Of a stretch of DNA of 64,000 nucleotides, positions 28,697 through 37,780 are shown piece by piece. The number at the start of each line of letters is the position of its first letter. Position 1 is the stretch's first letter. The DNA lies in assembly GCA_900457075.1 (NCBI GenBank), contig UGYN01000002.1, positions 1,178,001 to 1,242,000 on the forward strand. The letters are read 5' to 3'. A program made the position numbers and the translations under genes. This stretch comes from Serratia quinivorans (GTDB lineage Bacteria; Pseudomonadota; Gammaproteobacteria; Enterobacterales; Enterobacteriaceae). A model generated the notes under the pieces. The model was not told the DNA's origin. It saw nothing but the letters and a program-made list of their open reading frames with translations, and ran no database searches.

Positions 28697-30262
28697 TTAT
28701 TTCCCTTTGCTGGAAAAAATGGAATTGAAAAAGTTATACAGCGCGTCTCCGGCGATAAAACCGGCCGCCATGATCTCCATCGGCGTGCGGCCCTTATCGC
28801 CCCAGCGGCGAATAATCAGGATGCGCAGCGCGATACCGACGATCACCGCCCAACCCGCCAACGCGTTGTTGATCAACAGGCCGGTGGCCAACAGCACGCC
28901 AAGCTGACGTTTTGGCCCGCCAATCCACTGCACAATGGCTCCTGGGACAGCCCAGACAAGCAGGCTGTAGGCAATGCCCGGCTGTGCACCTGCCTCGATG
29001 GTTTTGGCGTACACCCGCGCCACCGGCGGGATCAGGTCCTGCAGGAAGTAGCTGGTATAAGCGAAGTACACCACCGGGATGGCGATGACAAAGGCGATCA
29101 GCGCAGCAAACAACTGAATGCGGCGCCCCAGCAGCTCCTGCTGTAAATCTTTGCCGTAGCCGCGCAGAATGAATCCGGCTTTCAGATCAAAGCCCATATC
29201 GGCAAACGCCGGGCCGGTGGCGGCGGTAAACCCGGTCAGCACGCACAGCGCCAGCGGCGGGAAGCCAATCAGGATGCCGATAATCAGGGTAATCAGCGCC
29301 ACCGCAAAGGCCGGGAACCAGCCCGAGTGCATCGCGGCGATGCCGACAATCAGTTCATGCACAAAGGCGGCAAACGCGGCGTAAATCACAAACAGCACCA
29401 GCATGCCCAGCGACATCTCGCTGTACAGTCCAGCGGCCAACGCCAACAGCGCGGCAATAACGATATATCCCACCGCGCCCAACCCGAGCGCTTTGCGCAC
29501 TTCACTGTCGGCCTGGCTATAACCACTGGTATCCGCGCGCTTGCTGCGGATCACCTGAACCACCTGGATCAACGCCACCAGTCCGGCACCTACCATCACT
29601 CCGTGAGGAATGAAATTCGCATTGATATCAAAGCCTGCCATGGGTTCCGCGTAGGCTCGCAGCAACAGGCCGACACCAAACATGCCCAATGCCCAGATAT
29701 TGCCGATAAACGCGGTGCCGAACGCCGCCATCGGGATTTTAAGCATCGAACCGGCGATGCCGACTACCACGCCCACCACCAGCAGCCAGGCTTGCTTGCC
29801 ACCCCGGTCACCGGCCTTAATGGCTTCCGCCGCCGCGACACCCGGTGGCCAGGCATTGGCCGCAGGAAATATTTTGGTGTCGAACATGCGGTACAGCAGG
29901 TAGGCGTCGAGCAACATCGCGGCCGCCACCCCGCAGAACATCGGCAGAATTAGCTGCGGTTGCCCCATCACATAAGGCACGGCAATTGGCATCAGCAGCG
30001 AGTTGGCCGCGCCGAAGGTGGCGGAAGAGATCACCGTTTGCGCCAGGTTTTGCGTATGTACCGAACGGTAACGCTGGAACATTTGCAGTGGAATGCGCGC
30101 CAACAGCATGGCGATCAACGCGCCAATAATCGACGTGTTGGGCGTCACGCCCAGCGTGGTGATCAACTGCACGCCGATAATTGCGCCGACGATGGACAGC
30201 AGCACCATCACCAGCAGAGTACCGATATCTTTCAAAGGATTTATGCTGCTTTTTGGTTTCAT
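28697..30262 (-). CDS. OPT-superfamily oligopeptide-type transporter
   Basis: An inner-membrane transporter of about 521 residues with 12-16 hydrophobic segments, related to OPT/YSL carriers of peptides and metal chelates. The ATG at 30262 (MKPKSSINPLKDIG) has AGGGA about ten bases upstream; an ATG at 30271 and a longer frame to 30325 are possible but have poorer sites. It is the first gene of the operon with DUF1177 and aroM. A GTTCC-N7-GGAAC palindrome lies 69-85 bp upstream, matching one before the neighbouring IclR gene. Confidence 0.8.
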   Translation of the reverse strand: MKPKSSINPLKDIGTLLVMVLLSIVGAIIGVQLITTLGVTPNTSIIGALIAMLLARIPLQMFQRYRSVHTQNLAQTVISSATFGAANSLLMPIAVPYVMGQPQLILPMFCGVAAAMLLDAYLLYRMFDTKIFPAANAWPPGVAAAEAIKAGDRGGKQAWLLVVGVVVGIAGSMLKIPMAAFGTAFIGNIWALGMFGVGLLLRAYAEPMAGFDINANFIPHGVMVGAGLVALIQVVQVIRSKRADTSGYSQADSEVRKALGLGAVGYIVIAALLALAAGLYSEMSLGMLVLFVIYAAFAAFVHELIVGIAAMHSGWFPAFAVALITLIIGILIGFPPLALCVLTGFTAATGPAFADMGFDLKAGFILRGYGKDLQQELLGRRIQLFAALIAFVIAIPVVYFAYTSYFLQDLIPPVARVYAKTIEAGAQPGIAYSLLVWAVPGAIVQWIGGPKRQLGVLLATGLLINNALAGWAVIVGIALRILIIRRWGDKGRTPMEIMAAGFIAGDALYNFFNSIFSSKGK

Positions 30263-30322
30263 AGTTTTCATTTCCCTGAATATTCCCTGGCGTCTGGCAA
30301 CGTTAATTTCGGCATGAGGCGT

Positions 30323-30355
30323 CACTCACAGTTCCGAATATTGGAACTGTGAGTG
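30323..30355. promoter_or_regulatory. 13-bp-arm palindrome, probable IclR-type operator of the OPT operon
   Basis: Perfect arms CACTCACAGTTCC and GGAACTGTGAGTG are separated by 7 bp. The core GTTCC-N7-GGAAC is repeated, with the same spacing, upstream of the iclR-type gene at 31242-31258. It lies just upstream of the OPT gene and could be bound by the adjacent regulator. It could also form a hairpin. Confidence 0.65.
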
Positions 30356-30457
30356 CCATTAAGTATTTATTGCCCATAAATCCAAGATAGATAATTAAGA
30401 AATTCCCTGGTGTTGGTTTTCGTTAATTATCAGATACTGACAGAGTGTTCCGGTGCG

Positions 30458-31231
30458 TTATTTGATCTGTTGCCAATAATCATCACCGAGTTTTTCCGCC
30501 AATTGCCGGGATACTGTCATTAATGCTTCCAGCACAGCGGGTGAAAATGGCTGTTCTTCCGCCTGCGTAGGAAAAGACAAGCACAGACCGACCGTCTCAT
30601 TGCGGTGTTTGTTGGTCACCGCTGTCGCCAGCGAACTGATGCCCTGCAACGTCTCATTACGTGCCAGAGACCAGCCCTGCTGCCGGACCTGTGCCAGCTT
30701 ACTCAACAATGCTTCCAGCGTTTGCGGAGCGTTGGGTGAAGCCGCACGGTAGCCTGCGGCAAAACGCGCTATCACCTGCTCATCACTGTCACGCGCCAAT
30801 ATCGCCCGGCCTACCGAGGTTTCCGCCACCGGTGAGCGGCTGCCCGCCGGCGTCACCACCTGGAGAAAATGGCGACCGGGGAACATGCGCATCACCATAA
30901 TTTCCTGCGCTTCCAGCACTGAAACATAACCCGTACAGTTAGTCTGTTGGCTGAGCTGCACCATACTGGCCGCCACGCTGTCGACCAACGGCGTCGACAG
31001 ATAGTGGCTGGAGACCGATAGCAGCAAACGACCGATTTTATACAGCTTGCTGTCAGGATCGCGCTCCAGCATGCCCTGGGTTTCCATGGTCTGTAACAGG
31101 CGAGAGGCCGTGCTTTTTGGCAACGCCAATTGACTCACCACATCACTGAATGAAATACCGGCCTGGCCGTGCATCATTCGCTGTTGTGAAAATAACTTTA
31201 ATACCGCAGCGGCATTTTCCAGAGTTGTCAT
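30458..31231 (-). CDS. IclR-family transcriptional regulator
   Basis: A 257-residue regulator. The N-terminal winged helix (FSDVVSQLALPKSTASRLLQTMETQGMLERDPDSKLYKIG) is typical of IclR. The C-terminal effector domain contains YVSVLEAQEIMVMRMFPGRH and SVGRAILA. It is read in the same direction as, and about 195 bp upstream of, the OPT-DUF1177-aroM operon. Both its own start region and that operon carry GTTCC-N7-GGAAC, suggesting autoregulation and control of the operon by a small-molecule ligand. Confidence 0.9.
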   Translation of the reverse strand: MTTLENAAAVLKLFSQQRMMHGQAGISFSDVVSQLALPKSTASRLLQTMETQGMLERDPDSKLYKIGRLLLSVSSHYLSTPLVDSVAASMVQLSQQTNCTGYVSVLEAQEIMVMRMFPGRHFLQVVTPAGSRSPVAETSVGRAILARDSDEQVIARFAAGYRAASPNAPQTLEALLSKLAQVRQQGWSLARNETLQGISSLATAVTNKHRNETVGLCLSFPTQAEEQPFSPAVLEALMTVSRQLAEKLGDDYWQQIK

Positions 31232-31241
31232 CGCACGCCTT

Positions 31242-31258
31242 GTTCCATTATATGGAAC
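31242..31258. promoter_or_regulatory. probable IclR-type autoregulatory operator
   Basis: A 17-bp palindrome (arms GTTCCAT / ATGGAAC, 3-bp centre) lies 11 bp upstream of the regulator start. Its core GTTCC-N7-GGAAC is identical in spacing to the palindrome before the OPT gene. IclR proteins bind palindromes of about this size. Confidence 0.65.
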
Positions 31259-31498
31259 TCAGTTCCTGTTTGATAATTAGAAACTAAAACTCGTACAACT
31301 TATCGTCAAGCAGTTTATTTTTTATTCTGCCTATTAATCGCAGCGGATGATGCTTCACTAAATTAAATGCAACGGCTAACGCTGATAAAATAGGCCGATT
31401 ACCACGCAGTTATTCGACCATGGCGGTATAAACCAGCATGTCATGCTAATTTATCGTTATCGAGTGAGGTAATTAAAGCAGTAAGCGGAATGAATAAA

Positions 31499-31521
31499 GA
31501 AACCGGCCTGATGCCGGTTTC
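31499..31521 (-). terminator. yaiA terminator
   Basis: Perfect 9-bp arms GAAACCGGC / GCCGGTTTC with loop CTGAT, followed on the minus strand by TTTATTC. It lies 14 bp after the yaiA stop. Confidence 0.75.
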
Positions 31522-31534
31522 AGAGGGATATTAT

Positions 31535-31735
31535 TTAATCTTCCAGCGCCGGATCTTCATAACGATGCTTGGCATCGAGCGCTTCCTGCTCGGTAGGATG
31601 CTCACTGAGTAGCGTATTGGGCTCAATGTCATCGGTGCGCACCTCAAAACGGTGCATATGCAAGCTCGGGTCGCCCCGGTCAACGGCGACCACTCGGGCA
31701 GTTCTCGGATAGCCAGGTCGGTTATTTTCGCGCAT
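31535..31735 (-). CDS. yaiA: YaiA family small protein
   Basis: A 66-residue protein resembling E. coli YaiA (63 aa): the C-terminal half LLSEHPTEQEALDAKHRYEDPALED matches the family pattern SEHPTAQEAMDAKKRYEDP. Function unknown. In E. coli yaiA is part of the aroL-yaiA-aroM transcription unit; here a SnoaL-like gene and an AraC gene intervene on the aroL side and the IclR-OPT block on the aroM side. Confidence 0.85.
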   Translation of the reverse strand: MRENNRPGYPRTARVVAVDRGDPSLHMHRFEVRTDDIEPNTLLSEHPTEQEALDAKHRYEDPALED

Positions 31736-31781
31736 GCTGATCTCCCGTGTGATTCCACAAGTTTAAGTATAGCAGCGGTAT

Positions 31782-32186
31782 CTATACCGACACGCGTGAC
31801 CCCAAATCGCGATCGCCGTGTTCGCCTTCCAGCAGCTGCGTCAGCTCATCGCAGGCGCAGATTTTGCCGTCACGCACGGTGAAATGTGCCAATACCTTAA
31901 CCAGGCTGCGGCTTCCGTCACGTTTTTCCACCTGAACCTGGTGGTGGGTCAGTACCGAATCCCCCTGCCCGGCTACGGCGACTATCTCCAGCGTCATGCT
32001 GCGGGTGAGTTGTTTCAGTAACGCCATATGCTGCATGAAATGGGCATAATCCAGCGTGTTGCCGTCCACCTGCTGGAGGTAATCTTCACTGAAAAACTCA
32101 GCAATCAGCAGCGGCTGGTGTTGTGGTGCCGCGACGACCCGTTGCAGGGCCTCGAGCACCAGGGCGGTTGGGGTTTGCAGGCTCAT
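31782..32186 (-). CDS. SnoaL/NTF2-like protein
   Basis: A 134-residue protein of the nuclear transport factor 2-like (SnoaL) fold, inferred from the pattern FFSEDYLQQVDGNTLDYAHFMQHMALLKQLTRSMTLEIVAVAGQGDSVLTHHQVQV...VLAHFTVRDGKICACDELTQLLEG. These are small ligand-binding or isomerase-like proteins; the substrate is unknown. ATG 32186 follows TTGGAG at the right distance. The gene is divergent from an AraC-type regulator that probably controls it. Confidence 0.65.
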   Translation of the reverse strand: MSLQTPTALVLEALQRVVAAPQHQPLLIAEFFSEDYLQQVDGNTLDYAHFMQHMALLKQLTRSMTLEIVAVAGQGDSVLTHHQVQVEKRDGSRSLVKVLAHFTVRDGKICACDELTQLLEGEHGDRDLGSRVSV

Positions 32187-32286
32187 TTTTATCTCCAAAG
32201 TTAAACGTTGAGGAGATCATAGATCAGGCAGAGGATGGCATAATAACCGCAACTGGACATTCAATACGGTAAATCGGCCAATCAAG

Positions 32287-33060
32287 ATGATCCTGCAAAG
32301 CGAACGACTGTGGCATGAAAAAAAGCACTTAACGCCCTGGCATCAACATACCCGCGGACAGCTCTATTTATTAACCCACGGCATGATTGCGCTGGAAACT
32401 CAGGAGCAACAATGGGCAATGACCGCCGGCAGTATCGGCTGGCTGCCAGCGAACTGCGCGCACCAGGCATTGGCCTGTGGCAACGTCGCCGGCTGGAGCC
32501 TGTATCTGCCTGGATCCCTATGTGCAGATCTGCCGAAACAACCTCATTTGAGCACGGCTTCCGGGTTGATTTTGGCGTTGGTGGAACGCCTTGCACAATT
32601 CGCAGGCCAAAGGCTGAACGCGCCGCAACGGCGACTACTACAGGTATTGCTCGATGAGATGTGCGTGCAGGAAAATACTCCGTTGCAACTGCCTCTGCCG
32701 CAGGACGCACGACTGCTGAAAATCGCCCGTGCGCTACTCAATGAGCCGGCCAGCGAACGCAGCCAGAGTGAATGGGCCGCCTGGGCCGGGCTGAGCGTCC
32801 GCACCCTGAGCCGGCATTTCATCAGCGAAACCGGCGTGACTTTCGCCCGCTGGCGCCAGCAAGCCCGGGTGCTCCGTTCGCTGGAGCCATTGTCACGCGG
32901 TGAAGCCGTCAATCAGATTGCCGGTGACTGCGGTTATGACAATGTCAGCGCCTACATTGCCGCTTTCCGTCAGCGTTTTGGTACCACACCGGGATTGTAT
33001 TTTGTTCAGCGCGAGACTCATATTCGGGAGAAAAACGAGGCAGCCGTCAGGCGCAATTGA
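32287..33060 (+). CDS. AraC-family transcriptional regulator
   Basis: A 257-residue regulator with an N-terminal cupin sensor (HQHTRGQLYLLTHGMIALETQEQQW) and a C-terminal double helix-turn-helix (WAAWAGLSVRTLSRHFISETGVTFARWRQQARVL ... VNQIAGDCGYDNVSAYIAAFRQRFGTTPGLYF). Its start lies 100 bp from the divergent SnoaL-like gene, the most likely target. The effector cannot be told from the sequence. Confidence 0.88.
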   Translation: MILQSERLWHEKKHLTPWHQHTRGQLYLLTHGMIALETQEQQWAMTAGSIGWLPANCAHQALACGNVAGWSLYLPGSLCADLPKQPHLSTASGLILALVERLAQFAGQRLNAPQRRLLQVLLDEMCVQENTPLQLPLPQDARLLKIARALLNEPASERSQSEWAAWAGLSVRTLSRHFISETGVTFARWRQQARVLRSLEPLSRGEAVNQIAGDCGYDNVSAYIAAFRQRFGTTPGLYFVQRETHIREKNEAAVRRN

Positions 33061-33079
33061 CGGTGCCCCAAGAGAGAGC

Positions 33080-33604
33080 TTATTTTACCGTTTCCAACTG
33101 CAGGGCGGATAGGATCTGCTCAACCACCTGTTGCGGGCCACCGGTGCCGTCCATCACGTAGTGAGCGGCCTCCTGATACAGCGCTTCACGCGCGGCCAGC
33201 ACCTCCAGCATTTCTTCGGCAATCGGACGGCCGGTCAGCGTAGGGCGCTGTGTATCTTGCGGGTACTCTTCCAGCCGCTGTGCCAATACTTCGGCGGGTG
33301 AACGCAGGTAGATGACCTTGCCATGCTGACGCATAAAGCGGCGGTTCTCCTCCGCCAGGATCGCACCACCGCCAGTGGCAACTACAGTTGACGGTTGAGT
33401 GACCGTTTGCAGAGCAATGCTTTCTCGGCGACGAAATCCCAGCCAGCCTTCTTGTTCGACCATTTCCGCCACGCTCATCTGCGTGGTCTGCTGCATAAAC
33501 AGATCGGTATCGACGAATTGATAGCCCAGCGCCAGCGCCAGTGCGCTGCCCACCGTGGTTTTACCGGCTCCGCGCGCGCCTACCATGAAAATGGTTTGTG
33601 TCAT
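33080..33604 (-). CDS. aroL: shikimate kinase II AroL
   Basis: A 174-residue kinase that phosphorylates shikimate at the 3-hydroxyl in aromatic amino acid synthesis. The Walker [12 protein letters not shown] is near residues 8-18. The shikimate-binding motifs [17 protein letters not shown] and ATGGGAIL follow, and the lid contains RPTLTGRP. The length matches E. coli AroL (174 aa). A TyrR-like site lies about 105 bp upstream. Confidence 0.94.
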   Translation of the reverse strand: MTQTIFMVGARGAGKTTVGSALALALGYQFVDTDLFMQQTTQMSVAEMVEQEGWLGFRRRESIALQTVTQPSTVVATGGGAILAEENRRFMRQHGKVIYLRSPAEVLAQRLEEYPQDTQRPTLTGRPIAEEMLEVLAAREALYQEAAHYVMDGTGGPQQVVEQILSALQLETVK

Positions 33605-33707
33605 TACGGGTTGTCCCTTATACGGTGACTTGAGTGCATTTGCTCGCCAGAACCCGGCGTGCTAAATCCTGCGATGGCGTGGTTGCTGCATCATACCGCC
33701 ATCACTC

Positions 33708-33725
33708 TGTATTTCAATATTTACG
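33708..33725 (-). promoter_or_regulatory. candidate TyrR box upstream of aroL
   Basis: The 18-mer TGTATT-N6-TTTACG on the plus strand resembles the TyrR consensus TGTAAA-N6-TTTACA (9 of 12 conserved positions) and keeps the essential G-N14-C pair. It lies 104-121 bp upstream of aroL. E. coli aroL is repressed by TyrR, which supports the call. Confidence 0.4.
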
Positions 33726-34239
33726 ATAGTGTAAATTCCATGGCACAGCGACTGCCGACGGCGAAGCCATCCGCCACCTCCTGCGCCAACCGAGAGCTCA
33801 ATGATGCACTGAGCCGCTCAGGGGCTATCGGCCGGAAACCCAGCCGTTGGTAATAGGGTGCATTCCAGGGCACATCAATAAAGGTGGTCAGCGTCAGGCG
33901 CTGCGCGCCCTGCAACCTGGCCTGTGCTGCGACCTCGGCAATCAACCGGCGTCCAATGCCCTGACGTTGCCAGTTGGCGGCAACCGACAGTTCGGCGATA
34001 TGCCAATCCTGCTGTTGCGCCATCACCGCGATAAGCCCGGCCGCCTCACCCGCGGTGCTTTCCGCCAGCCATTCCTGCCGCCGCTGAATAAAATCAGTAT
34101 GCTGCTGCGCATCCATCACCGGGCCTTCGGCAATAAAAGCCCAGGCCGGTTGTTGATGAAATAACTGCGCGGCCGACCGTTCGACGGCGATCAGTTGAGC
34201 AATGTCCTGCAGTTGCGCCAAACGAATTTTCAGGCTCAT
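33721..34239 (-). CDS. GNAT-family N-acetyltransferase
   Basis: A 172-residue acetyl-CoA-dependent acetyltransferase. The acetyl-CoA-binding motif A is visible in IAELSVAANWQRQGIGRRLIAEVAAQA (pattern Q/RxxGxG/A) near residues 85-110, followed by the motif B-type YYQRLGFRP. The acceptor is unknown. The N terminus MSLKIRLAQLQDIAQLIAVERSA is normal for the family. Confidence 0.85.
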   Translation of the reverse strand: MSLKIRLAQLQDIAQLIAVERSAAQLFHQQPAWAFIAEGPVMDAQQHTDFIQRRQEWLAESTAGEAAGLIAVMAQQQDWHIAELSVAANWQRQGIGRRLIAEVAAQARLQGAQRLTLTTFIDVPWNAPYYQRLGFRPIAPERLSASLSSRLAQEVADGFAVGSRCAMEFTLS

Positions 34240-34328
34240 CGGATCCTCCTTAACAACAGGCCGGCTATTTAACCAGATTTATCCGACGGCAGATACCTGC
34301 CGCCGGACTGGCTTCCCGGCCCACCAAA

Positions 34329-36453
34329 TTAGAAGTCGACGCTGGCACGCAGCACCACTTCACGTGGTTCCCCCCACCGCCACACGCAAATTGCCGCCGC
34401 TGGAAGGATAATAGGTTTTGTCGAACAGGTTCTTCACGTTTAACTGCCATTTCACCCGGTAGCCATTGACCGGCATGATGTAAGCGGCGAAGGCATCGGC
34501 GACGGTGTAATTATCAAGATTAAAACTGTTGGCAGCATCGCCAGGGCGGCGGCCCACATAACGCGCACCGGCTCCCATGCGCAGGTTGTCTCCGCTGTAT
34601 AGCCCTGGGGAGCCCAAATCCTGCGTCAGGAACAGTGAAGCCGTGTGGCGCGCCACGTTGGTCATTTCCTTGCCCTTGTTGTCCGGGTCGTCCACCACCC
34701 GCGCATCGGTATAGGCATAAGAACCGATCAGGCTCAGCGAGTCGGTAATATTGCCTGCGACATCCAGCTCCACCCCCTGCGAGCGCACGCGCCCGGCGGT
34801 GCGGGTCACGGTTTCGCCATTCACCAGTTCGCTGACCATCACGTTGCGTTTGGTGATATCGAACAGGGCTAAAGTACCGGTGACACCGTTCGGCAACTCA
34901 ACCTTGCTGCCCACTTCCCAGGCCTTGCCCTGTTCCGGCGGTAGCGAACCAATCTGGCTGGCGATGGAAGAGTTTGGTTTGAAAGACTCGGTATAGCTGC
35001 TGTACAGCGACACATACGGCGTCAGCTTGTAGACCACCCCGGCGCGGGGCACCAGTTTGCCATCGGAGCTGTCGGTATTGGTGACAAACGGCCGCCCTTT
35101 GCCGGCAAACACGTCAAAGGCGTCGTAACGCAGTCCGCCCATCACCAGCCATTTATCGGTCAGCTGCACGGAGTCCTGCATAAACCAGCCGTAGCTGGTG
35201 AGGTTTTCACGCTGATCGCTGTCTTTGGCGCTGACGGCGTTCGAGGTAGGCATCTGGCCGTAAACAGGGTTGTAGATATTGAAATCGCTGTTCTTCTTGC
35301 CGCGGATCATATCGCCGCGGTAGGTGCGATTATCTTCAAAATCAAAGCCGAACAGCATTTGGTGGTTGATGCTGCCCCAGTCGACGTCACCGTTGAGCGT
35401 CAACTGCACCGCGTTGGCATGGCTGACCGCATGGGCGGTGGAGTCGGCCTGGCGCGACAGCACGCCGGTTTCAGGATCCAGAGCCAGCGCACGTGCCTGG
35501 TTGTCGCTGTAGCTGTTGCGACTGTAGGCGTAGGTCAGTGAGCTTTTCCAGCTCTCGTTCAACACCTGATCAACCTGCAGGGTAACGCTGTCCTGATCGC
35601 CACGCGTGGCGTTATAGCTTTCGTCGAAGCGACGATCGCGCGGCGTATTCACCGGTTTGCCGGTACGCGAATCGATGATGGTACCGCGATCGAACGGCAC
35701 CAAATACTCCATATGCTCGTAGGCAACGCGCACCGTGGTGCTCTCGCCGAACCACATCAGCGACGGTGCGATCACCGTCTGACGGTTGCGGCCGAAGTTA
35801 CGCCAGTAGTCGGTCTCGTCGTGATCGACAATCATCCGATAGGCGAATCCTGAAGTCCCCAGCGGCCCGGTCACGTCCAACTGGCCGCCACCGCCCTTGA
35901 AGCTGCTGCCCCAGCCTTCCACATGGGTGTGCTGCTGCAACTGCGGCTTTTTGGTGATCATATTGATCATCCCGCCCGGTTCACCCATGCCGTACAACAT
36001 CGAGGCCGGGCCTTTCAGCACCTCAACCCGTTCGGTGGTTGGGGTAAAGTTACGTGCCTGCACCGAGCGCACGCCGTCGCGCAGAATTGAGCCGTCGCGG
36101 TTATCACCAAAACCACGCTTCATTACCGCGTCCTGAGTCCCCCCCAACGTATTCGCCTGGGTGATGCCGCTGACGTTATACAGCGCTTCATCCAGGCTGC
36201 TGACCGCCTGATCGGTAATCACCTGCTGCGGCACCACGTCGATAGCCTGCGGCACGTCCAGCAGGCTGGTTTCCGTGCGGGTGCCGGTCACGCTGGTCAG
36301 CGGCTGATAGCTTTGTACGCCATCGGCCTGTGCCTGGCCAACCACCACCAGGGTTTCGCCCTTCTCTGCGGTTTTGTCGGCACCGATCGCCGGTACACAG
36401 GCGCAGGCCGCCAGAGGCAGTGCACACCACCAGCCACGTTGGGTGTTATTCAT
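34329..36453 (-). pseudogene. TonB-dependent siderophore receptor, frameshift near the C terminus
   Basis: An outer-membrane ferric-siderophore receptor of the FhuA/FoxA class, about 707 residues. Visible are a signal peptide, the plug domain (LLDVPQAIDVVPQQVITDQ, RVEVLKGPASMLYGMGEPGGMINMITKKP) and beta-barrel strands to NVKNLFDKTYYPSS. A C6 run (plus strand 34370-34375) shifts the frame, so the protein ends VAVGGTT; with five C it ends GEPREVVLRASVDF, restoring the C-terminal aromatic residue needed for barrel assembly. The lesion may be a sequencing error. Its start overlaps the upstream binding-protein gene by eight bases. Confidence 0.9.
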
Positions 36454-37561
36454 TATTTAACTGACTCCAATAGGTCCCTGAAAAAGGTAACGGCAAAAAT
36501 TGTTGATATAACTGCTTAAAGGTCTGCTGCGGGTTGATGTCTGCAAACAGATCCGGATAGAAGGTTTTGGCGAACATCTCAACCGCGACAACGTGATAAG
36601 GGCTGAGATAAAAGTTGTGCCAAATGCTCCAGGCCTGGTGATTTTTTATGGCTTTCAGGTTGGCGAGCATCGGTTGTTTTTGCATCACCCGGCTAAAGCT
36701 CTCATCGGCTTCCTGCTGGGTGACCAGCGGCCCAAGGCGCAGATCGGAAAAATGCTTGCCCTGCGGCCCGGCCATGCCGGTGGCGATGTAGATGTCAGGA
36801 TTGGCGGTCAGAATGGTTTCCGGGTTCAGCTCACCGTAGACGCCTTTGATACTGGCGTTGGCAATATTGTCGCCGCCGGCAAAGGTCAGCAAGTCACCGA
36901 GGTTGCCATGGGCCGCCGTGGTGCAGCAGGTTTCGCGCCGCCCGAGGTGCAGGTGCAACATCACCTTGGGTTTCGGCCCCTGATAACCGGCCAGCCGCTG
37001 CTGGATCACCGCCATATGCTGTTGATAGAAGTTGATGAACTGCTCTGCGCGCGGCTGACGGTTAAGCACTTCGCCCAACAGGCGGACGCTAGGCACGGTG
37101 TTGTTCAGCAGATCGACCCGTAAATCGACGTAGATCACCGCAATGCCGGCCTTGCTCAACGCACTCAGCAATAAATCACTGTCACCCTCTTCCCGCGCAT
37201 AGCGCGCGAGGATCACTAAGTCCGGCTTCAAGCGGATCAGGTTTTCAATATTTACCTGGCGGAAATTGCCCTTGCTGATAGAGGGGATCGCTTTGATCTG
37301 CGGAAATTTCTGCGTGTAGAGTTGCCAGCTTTGCGCATCGAAACGCGCCATATCTTCCGGCCAGCCAACGATACGTTGGGCGGGGTTTCCCGGTTCGAGC
37401 AGCGCCAGGGTATACAACATGCGGCTCTCGCCCAGCACAATACGCTGCGGATTGTCCGGCACCTCAACCTGACGCCCCGTAATGTCAGTGACCATTTTTG
37501 CCTGAACGCCAAAAAAGCCGAACAGCAGGGAAAGCAGCAGAAAAATGAGGGAATTGCGCAT
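36446..37561 (-). CDS. iron-siderophore ABC transporter periplasmic binding protein
   Basis: A 371-residue binding protein of the FecB/BtuF class (type III fold). It has a signal peptide (MRNSLIFLLLSLLFGFFGVQA), then DITGRQVEVPDNPQRIVLGESRMLYTLALL, and LIRLKPDLVILA and LNPETILTANPDIYIATG, typical of siderophore-binding proteins. It is transcribed ahead of the TonB receptor from a promoter with a Fur box. No permease or ATPase gene is present, so it must share an inner-membrane importer encoded elsewhere. Confidence 0.88.
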   Translation of the reverse strand: MRNSLIFLLLSLLFGFFGVQAKMVTDITGRQVEVPDNPQRIVLGESRMLYTLALLEPGNPAQRIVGWPEDMARFDAQSWQLYTQKFPQIKAIPSISKGNFRQVNIENLIRLKPDLVILARYAREEGDSDLLLSALSKAGIAVIYVDLRVDLLNNTVPSVRLLGEVLNRQPRAEQFINFYQQHMAVIQQRLAGYQGPKPKVMLHLHLGRRETCCTTAAHGNLGDLLTFAGGDNIANASIKGVYGELNPETILTANPDIYIATGMAGPQGKHFSDLRLGPLVTQQEADESFSRVMQKQPMLANLKAIKNHQAWSIWHNFYLSPYHVVAVEMFAKTFYPDLFADINPQQTFKQLYQQFLPLPFSGTYWSQLNNE

Positions 37562-37594
37562 CAGTGAGCCGGATTAGCCAAAATATGCGCGCAT

Positions 37595-37613
37595 GATAAT
37601 CACTCTCATTAGC
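37595..37613 (-). promoter_or_regulatory. Fur box
   Basis: The minus-strand 19-mer GCTAATGAGAGTGATTATC matches the Fur consensus GATAATGATAATCATTATC at 15 of 19 positions. It lies 34-52 bp upstream of the binding-protein start, where bound Fur-Fe2+ would repress the binding protein-receptor operon in iron-rich conditions. Confidence 0.8.
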
Positions 37614-37780
37614 ACTTTCAATCACAACAGGCAAAGAGCGAGTCAAATCCGCTGAATTACGCAGTTTCGTCACTGATGCGTGCAAAACCGCTATAAATAC
37701 GGTTTTATTAAGTTAAAAAAGCGGTCGATAGTCCGCTAGCGGGTGAGCCAGATTGGCCGATAATTAAAGGAGGGGCAGAG

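Noticed and set aside
33720..33735. TTTAC-N6-GTAAA palindrome near the acetyltransferase stop, considered as a TyrR box
   Set aside because: The half-sites are in the reverse arrangement to TGTAAA-N6-TTTACA; the overlapping 33708-33725 match is the better candidate.
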